From CAVWXT01 sp963759115 (GTDB lineage Bacteria; Planctomycetota; Planctomycetia; Pirellulales; Thermoguttaceae): 64,000 nt of DNA. The DNA is taken from the NCBI GenBank assembly GCA_963759115.1, contig CAVWXT010000005.1, forward strand, positions 744,001-808,000, written 5' to 3'. The notes under the pieces are model-generated. The model saw only the letters and a list, made by a program, of their open reading frames with translations, did not search any database and had not been told where the DNA came from. Both the position numbers and the translations under genes were made by a program. Within the stretch, counting starts at the first letter, position 1, and the number at the start of each line of letters is the position of its first letter. Shown piece after piece: positions 35,637 to 44,737 of the stretch.

Positions 35637-35759
35637 AGCCGATGCGGCAGTTCAACAGCCACCCCGGCGAATGCGGTCGTCTTCCCGTAGAGACAAGAAT
35701 CCGTGGGGCGGTACTGTAGCGAGGCCCGCCGTGTAGGTCAAGCTCGGGTATTGAGGAAA

Positions 35760-35845
35760 AAGGGGGACAGGCGCGCTTTTGCCGCTCATCCGGAGCACCT
35801 TCGGTCGGTACCTGTTGCTTCGCAGAAAGCGCGCCTGTCCCCCTT
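35760..35845. repeat. Perfect 20-bp palindromic repeat upstream of larC
   Basis: AAGGGGGACAGGCGCGCTTT and its exact complement AAAGCGCGCCTGTCCCCCTT, 46-base centre. Related at its outer end (GGGGACAGG) to the element inside murA. Lies 48 bases before larC. Confidence 0.85.
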
Positions 35846-35892
35846 CCCCGCCGGCTATTGTCTCGGTCCGAAAACCTGTCACAATGCAAACT

Positions 35893-37083
35893 ATGGCAAA
35901 ACTAGCGTATCTCGATTGCAGCAGCGGGATCAGCGGCGACATGACGCTGGCGGCCCTGGTCGATGCGGGCGTCAGTCTGGAGGCCCTCAACGCGGCGATC
36001 GGCTCGCTGCGGCTGCCAGGCTGCCGTCTGCGGGCCCAGGAAGTCACGAAGAACGGCTTTCGCGCCAACCAGATTGTCGTCGAGTATCAGCCCGAGCACA
36101 CGCATCGGCACCTCCGCCACATCCTGGCCATGATCGACGCCGGGCAGCTTAGCGAGCGGCAAAAGGACTTGGCCCGACGCATCTTCACCCGCTTGGCCGA
36201 GGCCGAGGCCAAGGTCCACGGCACGACGATCGAAAAGGTCCATTTCCACGAAGTGGGCGCCGCGGATTCGATCGCCGACATCGTCGGTGCGGCGGTCGGC
36301 TGGGACCTGCTGGGAGTCGATCGGATCGTGGCCTCGCCGGTGCCGACGGGCATAGGCAAGCTCACGATTGCGCACGGCGAGTGCAGCATTCCCGCCCCGG
36401 CCACCGCGGAGTTGCTCCGCGGCATCCCGCTGGCCGAATCGGCGATCGAGGGCGAACTGACCACTCCCACCGGGGCCGCCATCCTGGCCACGCTGGTCGA
36501 CTCGTTTGGCCCCGTGCCCGCGATGACCGTCGAACGGATCGGCTATGGGGCGGGGCAGAAGGATTTGGCCCAGCGGCCGAACATCTTGCGGCTCTTGGTG
36601 GGCGAGGCGGTTGACGCAGCCACCGCCGCCGACGAACAATTGTGCGTGCTGGAAACCAATCTCGACGACATCAGCGGCGAACTGATCGGCTATTGCACGG
36701 CGCGGCTGTGGGACGCCCACGCGCTCGACGTGTATACCACGGCCATCCAAATGAAGAAGAACCGGCCGGGCGTGACCGTAACCGTCCTCTGCCGGCCGGG
36801 TGACGCGGCGGCCATCGAGGGCGTGCTGTTCAGCGAGACGACCACCTTGGGCGTGCGGCGATGGACGGTCGCCCGGCACTCGCTCCGCCGGCAACCGCAT
36901 AGCGTGTCCACGCCGTGGGGACCGGTGGAAGGCAAGATCGGCTGGCTCCGCGACGGACAACCCCGTTTCGCCCCCGAGTTCGAGTCGTGCCGCCAGATCG
37001 CCGCGGCCCAACAGGTGCCGTTGCGAGAAGTGTACGAGGCGGCGCAGAAGGCGTTTGATGCGAGAGAAGTGGCTGGTGGCTAG
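35893..37083 (+). CDS. larC: LarC, nickel insertion protein for the lactate-racemase cofactor
   Basis: 396 aa. LarC is a CTP-dependent cyclometallase that inserts nickel into pyridinium-3,5-bisthiocarboxylate mononucleotide. It begins MAKLAYLDCSSGISGDMTLA and contains the His-rich KVHFHEVGAADSIADIVGAA, PVPTGIGKLTIAHGECSIPA, GELTTPTGAAIL and the C-terminal ETNLDDISGELIGY, all typical. The ATG at 35893 is preferred; an ATG three codons earlier is possible. The final residues (EVAGG) are encoded by the edge of an intergenic repeat. No larA, larB or larE is in the window, so the other cofactor genes must be elsewhere or the cofactor serves another enzyme. Adjacent nikR supports nickel biology. 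Confidence 0.92.
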   Translation: MAKLAYLDCSSGISGDMTLAALVDAGVSLEALNAAIGSLRLPGCRLRAQEVTKNGFRANQIVVEYQPEHTHRHLRHILAMIDAGQLSERQKDLARRIFTRLAEAEAKVHGTTIEKVHFHEVGAADSIADIVGAAVGWDLLGVDRIVASPVPTGIGKLTIAHGECSIPAPATAELLRGIPLAESAIEGELTTPTGAAILATLVDSFGPVPAMTVERIGYGAGQKDLAQRPNILRLLVGEAVDAATAADEQLCVLETNLDDISGELIGYCTARLWDAHALDVYTTAIQMKKNRPGVTVTVLCRPGDAAAIEGVLFSETTTLGVRRWTVARHSLRRQPHSVSTPWGPVEGKIGWLRDGQPRFAPEFESCRQIAAAQQVPLREVYEAAQKAFDAREVAGG

Positions 37084-37156
37084 TGGTTAGTAGAAGGACA
37101 TACATTGCTTTCCGCCCACTTCCGACCACTAGCCACTAGCCACTGACCACTAGTGA
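37068..37156. repeat. Inverted/tandem repeat between larC and nikR
   Basis: Left arm GTGGCTGGTGGCTAGTGGTT and right arm built of ACCACTAGCCACTAGCCACT units. It overlaps the last codons of larC and ends six bases before nikR. Confidence 0.65.
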
Positions 37157-37161
37157 CTGCC

Positions 37162-37596
37162 ATGTCCGAAATCGTCCGTTTCTCCGTGTCGTTGGAAGAC
37201 GACCTGCTCGAGCAGTTCGATCGCTATTGCAGCCAGGAGCATTTTGCCACCCGCAGCGAGGCCATTCGCCAGTTGCTCCGCGACGTTCTTACCAAGGAGG
37301 CTTGGGCGAGCGAATCGCAGAACGCCGCCGGCACGCTGACGCTGGTCTACGACCATCACCGCCCGCAACTTCGCGAACACCTCATGAAGTTGCAACACGA
37401 CCACAACGATCTGGTGGTCTCGACGCTGCACGCCCACCTGACGCACGACCTGTGCCTCGAAGTGATCGTGTTGCGCGGGCCCTCCGGCGAACTGCGGAAG
37501 ATCGCTTCGCAGTTGAGGGGACTCAAGGGAATCTACAAAGGAGAATTGGTGATGGCCAGCGCGGAAGAACCGCATGGCGAGGCCCACCGCCATTAA
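37162..37596 (+). CDS. nikR: Nickel-responsive regulator NikR
   Basis: 144 aa. The RHH DNA-binding domain (VRFSVSLEDDLLEQFDRYCS, RSEAIRQLLRDVLTKE) is followed by an ACT-like metal domain. The square-planar nickel ligands are all present: His79, His90, His92 and Cys98 (QHDHNDLVVSTLHAHLTHDL, then C), a constant offset of three from E. coli. Represses nickel uptake genes when nickel is sufficient. The ATG at 37162 follows larC by 78 bases across a repeat, so the two may be co-transcribed. No nickel transporter lies nearby. Confidence 0.93.
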   Translation: MSEIVRFSVSLEDDLLEQFDRYCSQEHFATRSEAIRQLLRDVLTKEAWASESQNAAGTLTLVYDHHRPQLREHLMKLQHDHNDLVVSTLHAHLTHDLCLEVIVLRGPSGELRKIASQLRGLKGIYKGELVMASAEEPHGEAHRH

Positions 37597-37618
37597 AATC
37601 GCGTTTGGAACGCATCTC

Positions 37619-37662
37619 GCCCTCACCCCCGGCCCCTCTCCCGCGACGGGAGAGGGGAGGTG
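37619..37662. repeat. Palindrome of the CCCTCACCCCCGGCC family
   Basis: Arms CCCCTCTCCCG / CGGGAGAGGGG with 3-base loop (37633-37657), preceded by GCCCTCACCCCCGG. Same family as the element inside the tRNA array at 2891-2986. Confidence 0.8.
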
Positions 37663-37702
37663 TCATTCGCCGGCCCTTACCACTCAGCCCCCCTCATCGC
37701 CC

Positions 37703-38034
37703 GTGCAACGCCGCATCCTTGGAATCACCGCAATCGTCATGCTGCTCGGCGCCGTCATTACGTGGCTATGGCAGCCGGAGGCGGAAGGCGTGCTGGCATT
37801 CTATTGGCAAAACGCCCAGGCGTTTTGCTGGCGGATGGGGGCCGTGCTGGCGGCGGCCTGGCTGGCGTTCGAGGACGTGCAGCGGATTCCCGGTTGGCTC
37901 CTGCTGATCTCGCCGGTGCTGCTGATCGTGTTGGTGCGCGGCCGAGGTTCTTCCTGCTCTTGCTCCCGGTGTTGGTCCTCTGCGCATTCTTGCGGAGGTT
38001 CTTGATGCCACCGGCAGGAAGGCATCGCCGCTGA
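37703..38034 (+). CDS. Small membrane protein, frameshifted
   Basis: About 110 aa. The GTG at 37703 or ATG at 37739 opens hydrophobic helices (ILGITAIVMLLGAVITWLW, MGAVLAAAWLAFEDVQRIPG, WLLLISPVLLIVLVR). At about 37945 the frame slips, and the other frame supplies a third helix (FFLLLLPVLVLCAFLRRFLM) and a basic end at 38034. Three or four helices and no motif I recognise. Convergent with the TolC gene. Confidence 0.55.
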
Positions 38035-38048
38035 CCGGCCAATGCCCG

Positions 38049-39670
38049 CTAGGGACATGGCTGCGAGAGGACGTGCGGGCACACGGGGGCCATCTGCGCC
38101 GGCCGCGACGTATCCACGCGCTCGACCTCTCCCAGCGGATGGTCGCAGATCACGATGCGAGCGGGAAAGCCCAAGGCCCGATAGAGTTGGAACTGGGCAC
38201 GGTTGTAACCGTTGACGGCCGCGTAATAGTTGTCGTAGGCGCGGAACAACTGCTGGAGCGCTGCCACGGCTTCCTGGGGGCGATTCAACAGTTGCAGCAG
38301 ATCGCCGGCGGCCCGGGTTTGGCCGATGCCCCTCAGATTGCCGTTGAAGGTGATGATCGCCTCTTTCACCTCGGTCTCTGCGTCCTTGACTTGGGTCGCA
38401 GTGGCTTCCAGTTGGGCCTGGGCCTGGACGACTTCCTGGGCCACCTGATCCTGGACGTTGGCGAAGTCGATCGAGGCCTGCTGTTCCTGGGCGGTTCGCT
38501 CGCGGACGAGCGATCGGTTGCCTGCGCCGAGGTTGCTGAGTGTCCAAACAGCGCCCACCCCGACATCGAACCGGCCGCCATAGAGATGCGAGCCGTTGTC
38601 GGGGCCGCCGCCGAAAACGCCGCCGTTGATCGCGCCGCCCGGTCCGGTGCCTGCCACCACCACATTGGGAATCAGCGGTCGCAGCCGTTCCTGCCGCACC
38701 CGCTCAAGGCTGGCCTGCACCAGAGCCCGCTGCGAGGCCAATTCCGGCCGGTTCGTCAGACCCAACGGAATCAGGTCATCGACCTTCAGGGCCGGCGAGA
38801 CCAGCGTCACCTGGAGATGCGGCGGCTCCACCGGTACGACCACCGCAGCCGGATTCAGCCGAAGCACGCGGGTCAGCCGCGCGCTGCCGATGCGCCAACT
38901 GGCCCGCGCAGCCGCCACTTCCTGCTGGAAGTTGAAAAGCTGCGTCCGGACGCGATCGACCTCGTTTTCCGCGACCAGGTCGCGGGCCAATCCGGCCGTT
39001 TTGTTCACCAGCACCTCGGCCTTGGCCACGGCATCGAGAGCGCCGGCCAGCCGGCCGCGGGACTGCTGCACGTCGAAATAGGCCAAGGCAACGGCCAACA
39101 GGGCGTCGTTTCGTGCAGTTTGGAGATCCGACTCTCGCGCCGCCAATTCCTGGCTCGCTGCCAACGGGAGAAAAATGGCGTCGGTGACCGCAAAGCCGAG
39201 CGTCGCTCCACCGCCCGCCGCAAAGGCGCTCTTGTCGTCCATGAGCATCGAGCCGTCGGTCGATTGATCCACTCCGTCGTGACGGTAGTAGTCGGTGCCC
39301 ACGTTGAGGTTCGGCAGCCAGAGGACCTTGGCGCCCTGAAGGCGAGCGGCGGCTTCTTCCACGCTCGCTTGGGCGAAGGCGATCACCAGCGGCCGGGCGT
39401 TCGACAAGTACAGGGCCGTGGCCAGGTTGATCGGCAGCGTCCGGTCGGAATCCGCCGGCTCGGCCGCCGGAATCGGCGGCGGTTGCGGCTGAGGATTCTC
39501 GTACGAATTTGCGTAACCGGGCACCCCTGGCGACACGTCTTGCGGCGTTGGCGCCGCAATTACCTCGGGAGGCGGGGGAACATAGGGGGCGCGGCCCATC
39601 CGCGGGTTTCAGCTAGCAGAAGCAGGAGGGCAGTTGGCAAAACCAACGTTGGCGACATTCTCATTGGCAT
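38049..39670 (-). CDS. TolC-family outer-membrane efflux protein, frameshift after the signal peptide
   Basis: About 540 aa. Forms the outer-membrane and periplasmic tunnel of a tripartite pump. The true start is probably ATG 39670, giving signal peptide MSPTLVLPTALLLLLA in a frame that slips near 39600 into the main frame (starting APYVPPPPEVIAAP). The OEP repeats are clear: LATALYLSNARPLVIAFAQA, ALLAVALAYFDVQQSRGRLA, then LGLTNRPELASQRALVQASL and VAQEVVQAQAQLEATATQVK with long coiled-coil helices. The C-terminus (FQLYRALGFPARI) is the usual TolC end. Divergent from the haem-sensor gene that precedes two RND pumps. Likely the exit duct for those pumps. Confidence 0.85.
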
Positions 39671-39904
39671 TGCCCTTTCCCCCCATTTTAACCAACCGTG
39701 CAACAATCGTTGTCGATTGCTAGACTCTGTCAATTGTATCGGTTGTAGTGGTCTGGCTCCTGGAGTTGATCCCTAACGGCCCCCCTCGCGATCGACGGCT
39801 GACGTCGACGTTTGAAACGAACACCGCCTTCGGCTAACATGGGTGGCTATTCGCGTCTCGAAACGCCATGCTAGTGGCGTCCAAATCGGTGGAGGGTCGC
39901 TTCG
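39671..39904. promoter_or_regulatory. Divergent promoter region, TolC / haem sensor
   Basis: 234 bases between two divergent starts, AT-richer near 39700-39750 (TTGTCGATTGCTAGACT). Both promoters must lie here; no hexamer pair stands out enough to assign. Confidence 0.35.
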
Positions 39905-41158
39905 ATGTTTGGCACTGCCACGAGTACGGTGGCCGCTACGCCGATACGGCTGCGGCGATACGTTTGGGCATTAACGGGGTTTTGGACCATCGCCATTGTG
40001 CTGGTGTTGACGTGGAGGTTGCTCGACACGCGCAACCGAGCCATTGACGGCGCCCGGAGCGAGGCGGCCGGTGCCTGGAAGAAGGAGGCCGCCGTTATCC
40101 GCTGGGCTGCCGTCCACGGTCCCGTGTATGTTCCGATCACGGATAAGACGCCGCCCGACCTCAACCTGGCCTTCCTCCCGGAACGCGATGTCTCGACAAA
40201 CTCGGGTCGGAGGCTGACGGTGATCAGCCCGCCGATGATCATGGACCAGGTTCACGCGCTGGGCCGCGGGCAATCCGGTTTCCAAGGGCATATTGCCAGT
40301 CTGAAGCCAGTCCGGCCGGAGAACGCGCCCGATGCGTGGGAAAAGCAGGCGTTGGAGGCATTTGGCCAGGGTGTGCCGGAAGCATGCATGGAAGAGACCA
40401 TCGACGGACGGGCTTACTTGCGGTTGATACGCCCGCTGCGGATCGACGAATCTTGCATGCGCTGCCATGCCGAGCAAGGTTACAAGGTGGGCGATATGCG
40501 CGGGGGCCTCACCATCTCCGTCCCCATGGAGCCGGTCCTGATGACGCAAAGGGAAGAGACTGTCCGCCGCTTCTTCGGTTTTGGCGGGATGTGGGCCCTT
40601 GGCCTATGTGGCATTGCACTGATGTCGCGCCATCTGCGGCAGCAGATGTCGCGCCGCTACGAAGTGGAACAACGGCTCCGCGATGCGCATGATTTGCTCG
40701 AACAGCGCGTCGCCGAACGAACGGCCGAATTGGCTGAAGTCAACCGCAGAATGCAAGACGAGATCGCGGATCGCACGCAGGCGGAACAGTGGCTGCTGGA
40801 GAGCGAACAGCGATTCCGCAGCTACTTCGAGCAGGGATTGGTCGGTATGGTCATCTTGTCGGCGAAGAGGGAATGGGTGGAGGTCAACAATCGCCTCTGC
40901 GGAATGCTCGGTTACACCGAGGCCGAATTGGTGCTGAAGCCCTGGGAACAACTCACTCAGACCGAAGACCAGCCCGTCATGGAGGGCCACTTCCAGCAAC
41001 TTCTCGATGGCGCCATGGGCGCCTTCGTCATCGACACACGGCTGGTCCGCAAGGACGGCCGGATGCTGCCTGCCGGACTGTCGGTCCAATGCCTGAAGAA
41101 GTCGGACGGCAGGACGGATTGCCTGCTCGTGCTGGTGCAGGATATGAGCCATCGGTAG
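39905..41158 (+). CDS. Membrane sensor with Tll0287-like haem domain and PAS, no output domain
   Basis: 417 aa. Helix one (YVWALTGFWTIAIVLVLTWR, about 20-38) is followed by a periplasmic domain of the Tll0287/DUF3365 type (WAAVHGPVYVPI, then RPLRIDESCMRCHAEQGYKV, GDMRGGLTISVPM). The CMRCH motif is a c-type haem attachment site. Helix two (FGFGGMWALGLCGIALM) leads to a coiled coil (LLEQRVAERTAELAEVNRRM) and a PAS domain (FRSYFEQGLVGMVILSAKRE). The protein stops at 41158 with no kinase, cyclase or EAL domain. A partner protein must carry the signal. Its place between TolC and the RND genes suggests it senses a redox or oxidant cue for efflux. Confidence 0.75.
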   Translation: MFGTATSTVAATPIRLRRYVWALTGFWTIAIVLVLTWRLLDTRNRAIDGARSEAAGAWKKEAAVIRWAAVHGPVYVPITDKTPPDLNLAFLPERDVSTNSGRRLTVISPPMIMDQVHALGRGQSGFQGHIASLKPVRPENAPDAWEKQALEAFGQGVPEACMEETIDGRAYLRLIRPLRIDESCMRCHAEQGYKVGDMRGGLTISVPMEPVLMTQREETVRRFFGFGGMWALGLCGIALMSRHLRQQMSRRYEVEQRLRDAHDLLEQRVAERTAELAEVNRRMQDEIADRTQAEQWLLESEQRFRSYFEQGLVGMVILSAKREWVEVNNRLCGMLGYTEAELVLKPWEQLTQTEDQPVMEGHFQQLLDGAMGAFVIDTRLVRKDGRMLPAGLSVQCLKKSDGRTDCLLVLVQDMSHR

Positions 41159-41406
41159 CCGGCGCAGTGCCATCTCTGGGTGCACTATTATGCAACCGTA
41201 GTTGGGGTAGCACGCCCGCGTCACGCTGTCGTTTGCCGCCGGTGCGAGCCGGTCGGCAGCGGTCGCGGTGACCTCCACGTTGAATTGCGGTCCAATCATG
41301 GTACAATATGGCTCAGATTCACTCCGGGAGGGCCAGCGCGTCGAACTGACGCCCCGCCATCGGTGCCCCACCAATTTAGCGCCCCACCAATCTGTGGGGA
41401 AACACG
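41159..41406. other. Intergenic region before the first RND gene
   Basis: 248 bases without a supportable gene. Contains a short direct repeat GCCCCACCAAT (41363-41390). Confidence 0.4.
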
Positions 41407-44400
41407 ATGAATCTTGTGGTCTTCGCGATGCGGCGGCCGGTCACGGTGATCATGATCATCGTGACTCTGATCGGGGGGGGAGTGCTCGCCCTGAATCAGA
41501 TGCGCGTCGACATCTTCCCGGCCATCAATGCGCCCCAAATCTACGTGGTGAACAATTATGCCGGCATGGACCCCAGCCAGATCGAAGGGATCATTACCAA
41601 CGTCTACGAGCAGAACTTCCAGTACGTAGACGGGCTGAAGGGGGTCGAGTCGAAAAACATCCAGAACCTCGTCCTCCTGAAACTGACCTTCTATCCTGAC
41701 ACCAACATGGCGGCGGCCATGTCGCAGGTCGTCAGTCTATCGAATCGTGCCCGCGGACAGATGCCACCCAGTGTTTTGCCGCCTTTCGTAATTCGATTCG
41801 ACGCAGCCAGCGTGCCGATCGGCTACCTCGTTCTGGAGAGCAAGACCCGACCTCTGGGGCAACTGGCCGATCTGGGGCTGTTCCGCGTCCGCCCGCTATT
41901 GGTCAGCCAGATCCAGGGCACGGTCGCTTTTTCGCCCTATGGCAGCAATACTCGCGCCATCGTCATTACGGTCGATCCCGACCGCCTGCGTGCCCACAAC
42001 TTCTCGCCCGAAGACGTAGTTATGGCGCTGAACACCGGCAACGTGGTTGCCCCGTCAGGCAATCTCTACATGAAGGGGCAGATGCCGCTGGTGCCGACCA
42101 ACTCCATGGTCGCCGATCCCCAGGAATTGGCCGACATCCCCATTCAACCCGGCAAGAATGTCTACATCCGCGACGTGGCCACCATTCGCGACACCACGGA
42201 CATCAACTATGGCTGCGCGTTGGTCAACGGCCGCCGCTCGATCTACATCCCCGTGGTCAAGAAGGATACGGCTTCGACGTTGGCTGTGGTCCGGCAAATC
42301 CACGATTCGATGCCGTTGTTTCAGGCCGTGGTGCCCGAGGACGTACACGTCCGCTACGAGTTCGATGAATCGCCGACCGTGCGCGCGGCCATCAAGAGCG
42401 TGGCCACGGAGGGAGCGATCGGCGCACTCCTGACGGGGCTCATGATCCTGCTCTTCCTCCGCGACGTGCGCACTGTGATCGTGGTGGTGATGGGCATTCC
42501 CTTGGCGCTGACCGCGGCCCTGCTCGGCCTGTGGGTCACCGGCAATACCATCAACATCATGTCGCTGGGCGGCCTGGCCCTCTCGATCGGCATCCTGGTC
42601 GATATGGCGATCGTCACCGTGGAGAACACCCACGTGCAGATGCGCCACACGGACTCCGTGGCGCGGGCGGTGCGGCGGAGCGACGCCGCCACGGTCACGT
42701 CCCGGTTGCTGGCCATGCTCTGCATCCTGTCGGTGTTCATTCCGACGTTCCTCATGAGAGAGCCGGTCCGCTCGCTGTTCATGCCGCTGACGGTTGCGGT
42801 GGGCTTCGCCATGATTGCCGCGTTCCTCATGTCGAGCAGCGTGGTGCCCGTCTTCTCGGTCTGGCTCATCCGGCACCGAGCCGAAGAGCCTGCCGCCAAG
42901 CGGGGCTTCATCGAGCGGATTCTGCCCTCGTTCCAGAGACTCGTGTACGAGACGATACGGCTGCGCTGGATCATCGTGCCGGCGTACTTGATTGCATGCG
43001 GCGTGCTGCTTTGGGTGGTTGGCCGGCAGGTCGGCACCGAGTTGTTTCCCCAGGTCGATTCCGGCCAGTTTGTGATCCGTTTTCGCAGTCCGCCGGGATC
43101 GGAGTATGAGTTGACGCGGAAATGTGCGCTCAAGATCTTGGAAGTGATCGACGAGCAGGCGCAAGGAAAAGTGGCCATCTCGATGGGCTACGTGGGGCTC
43201 GGCGCCACCAACACCGCGACCAACAATATCCTGCTGTTTATGCGGGGGACCGACGACGGCCAGATCCGCGTGCGGCTGCAAGAGAAGAGCGGCATCCGGC
43301 TTGACGACCTCCGCGAGCGCCTGCGCAAGGCCCTGCCGGAGCAGGTCGTGCCGTGGCTGACCGAAGTGCTCCTGCAGGAAGGGTGCTCGCCGACGGAAGC
43401 GGGAGCCCGCGCCAAGCGGGTGTCCTTCGGCTTCGAGCCCGGCGACATTGTCGGCACAGTGATGAGTTTCGGTTCGCCGACCCCGGTCGAAGTGGTGGTC
43501 GTCGGGCCCGAGCGCGCCGCCGTTCGAGCCCACGCCCTGAAGGTCCTGGACGAAATGAAGAAGATTCCCAGCCTCCGCGACGTGCAACTCTATCAGCAAC
43601 TCGATTACCCGACCGTGCGCGTGGACATCGATCGCGAGAGGGCGGGCCTGAGCGGCGTGGCCGTCAAGGACATCACCGACGCGCTCTTGGTGGGGACTTC
43701 CTCGAGCCGGTACGTGGTCAAGAACTATTGGCGCGATCCTAAGAGCGGCGTCGACTACCAGGTCCAGGTCCAGGTCCCGACGCAGCGAATGAACCGGGTG
43801 CAGCAGGTGGAGACCCTGCCGCTGTTGAGAGTCAACCCCGACACCAACCTGTTGGTCCGCGACGTGGCCACGGTGCAGACCGGCACCACGTCGGGCGAGA
43901 TCGATCGCAGCGCCATGCAGCGTTATCTGAGCATTACGGCCAACATCGAGGGCGACGACCTCGGCCGCGTGGCCGCCCGCATTGCGCAGGCCCTCGACGC
44001 CGCCGGCCAGCCGCCCCGCGGCGTGCGCGTCAGCGTCCGCGGCCAGGTTACGCCGATGATGCAGATGTTCGAGTCGCTCACCGTCGGTCTGACGCTGTCG
44101 GTGGTAGTGATCCTCGTCTTGTTGACCGGCTTTTTCCAGTCGTTCCGGCTGGGGTTGGTCTCCATCGGCGCCGTGCCGGGCGTGGTCTGCGGCGTGGCCA
44201 TCATCCTGTGGATGACGGGCACGACGCTGAACATCGAGTCGTTCATGGGCTCGATCATGTGCATCGGCGTCTCGGTGTCGAACTCGGTGCTGCTGTCGGC
44301 CTTCATCGACAACCACTGGCGGGCGGGGGCTCTGGTACGAAAAGCCGCCGTCGAGGGTGCCCGCGACCGCTTGCGCCCGATTCTCATGACCGCCATCGCC

Positions 44401-44688
44401 ATGCTGCTGGGCACGGTGCCGATGGCGATGGCCCTCGAAGAGGGCAGCGAGATGACGGCGCCGCTGGGGTTGGCCGTGATCGGCGGGCTGGTGGTCTCGA
44501 CCTTCGCCACGCTGCTGATCGTGCCGGCCATGTTCGCCCTGGTCATGGGCAATTCGAAGAAGGTCTCGCCTTCGATCGATCCCGATGATCCCGAAAGCCG
44601 GCATTATGACGTGGCGGGGCGCGTAATCGAAGCTATCCACGGAGGGCCTCAGCCTGACGAACATCCAACATTCCCAGGAATCCCGTGA
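41407..44688 (+). CDS. RND efflux pump inner-membrane subunit, copy 1
   Basis: 1,093 aa proton-driven exporter of the AcrB/MexB/CusA superfamily with twelve membrane helices in two halves. It starts MNLVVFAMRRPVTVIMIIVT and has the usual N-terminal VDIFPAINAPQIYVVNNYAG. The TM4 relay motif reads GILVDMAIVTVENTH: Asp399 is followed by Met, where AcrB has an Asp pair. The TM10-12 end (RDRLRPILMTAIAMLLGTVP) is normal. Unbroken frame. Very similar to the next gene, so a tandem duplicate. Substrate class (drug or metal) cannot be read from the sequence. Expected to work with the adaptor at 48016 and a TolC protein. Confidence 0.92.
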   Translation: MNLVVFAMRRPVTVIMIIVTLIGGGVLALNQMRVDIFPAINAPQIYVVNNYAGMDPSQIEGIITNVYEQNFQYVDGLKGVESKNIQNLVLLKLTFYPDTNMAAAMSQVVSLSNRARGQMPPSVLPPFVIRFDAASVPIGYLVLESKTRPLGQLADLGLFRVRPLLVSQIQGTVAFSPYGSNTRAIVITVDPDRLRAHNFSPEDVVMALNTGNVVAPSGNLYMKGQMPLVPTNSMVADPQELADIPIQPGKNVYIRDVATIRDTTDINYGCALVNGRRSIYIPVVKKDTASTLAVVRQIHDSMPLFQAVVPEDVHVRYEFDESPTVRAAIKSVATEGAIGALLTGLMILLFLRDVRTVIVVVMGIPLALTAALLGLWVTGNTINIMSLGGLALSIGILVDMAIVTVENTHVQMRHTDSVARAVRRSDAATVTSRLLAMLCILSVFIPTFLMREPVRSLFMPLTVAVGFAMIAAFLMSSSVVPVFSVWLIRHRAEEPAAKRGFIERILPSFQRLVYETIRLRWIIVPAYLIACGVLLWVVGRQVGTELFPQVDSGQFVIRFRSPPGSEYELTRKCALKILEVIDEQAQGKVAISMGYVGLGATNTATNNILLFMRGTDDGQIRVRLQEKSGIRLDDLRERLRKALPEQVVPWLTEVLLQEGCSPTEAGARAKRVSFGFEPGDIVGTVMSFGSPTPVEVVVVGPERAAVRAHALKVLDEMKKIPSLRDVQLYQQLDYPTVRVDIDRERAGLSGVAVKDITDALLVGTSSSRYVVKNYWRDPKSGVDYQVQVQVPTQRMNRVQQVETLPLLRVNPDTNLLVRDVATVQTGTTSGEIDRSAMQRYLSITANIEGDDLGRVAARIAQALDAAGQPPRGVRVSVRGQVTPMMQMFESLTVGLTLSVVVILVLLTGFFQSFRLGLVSIGAVPGVVCGVAIILWMTGTTLNIESFMGSIMCIGVSVSNSVLLSAFIDNHWRAGALVRKAAVEGARDRLRPILMTAIAMLLGTVPMAMALEEGSEMTAPLGLAVIGGLVVSTFATLLIVPAMFALVMGNSKKVSPSIDPDDPESRHYDVAGRVIEAIHGGPQPDEHPTFPGIP

Positions 44689-44737
44689 TGCGGCACTATG
44701 CGCAGGATCGAATGAGGGAAATACTCGGGGCACGGTC

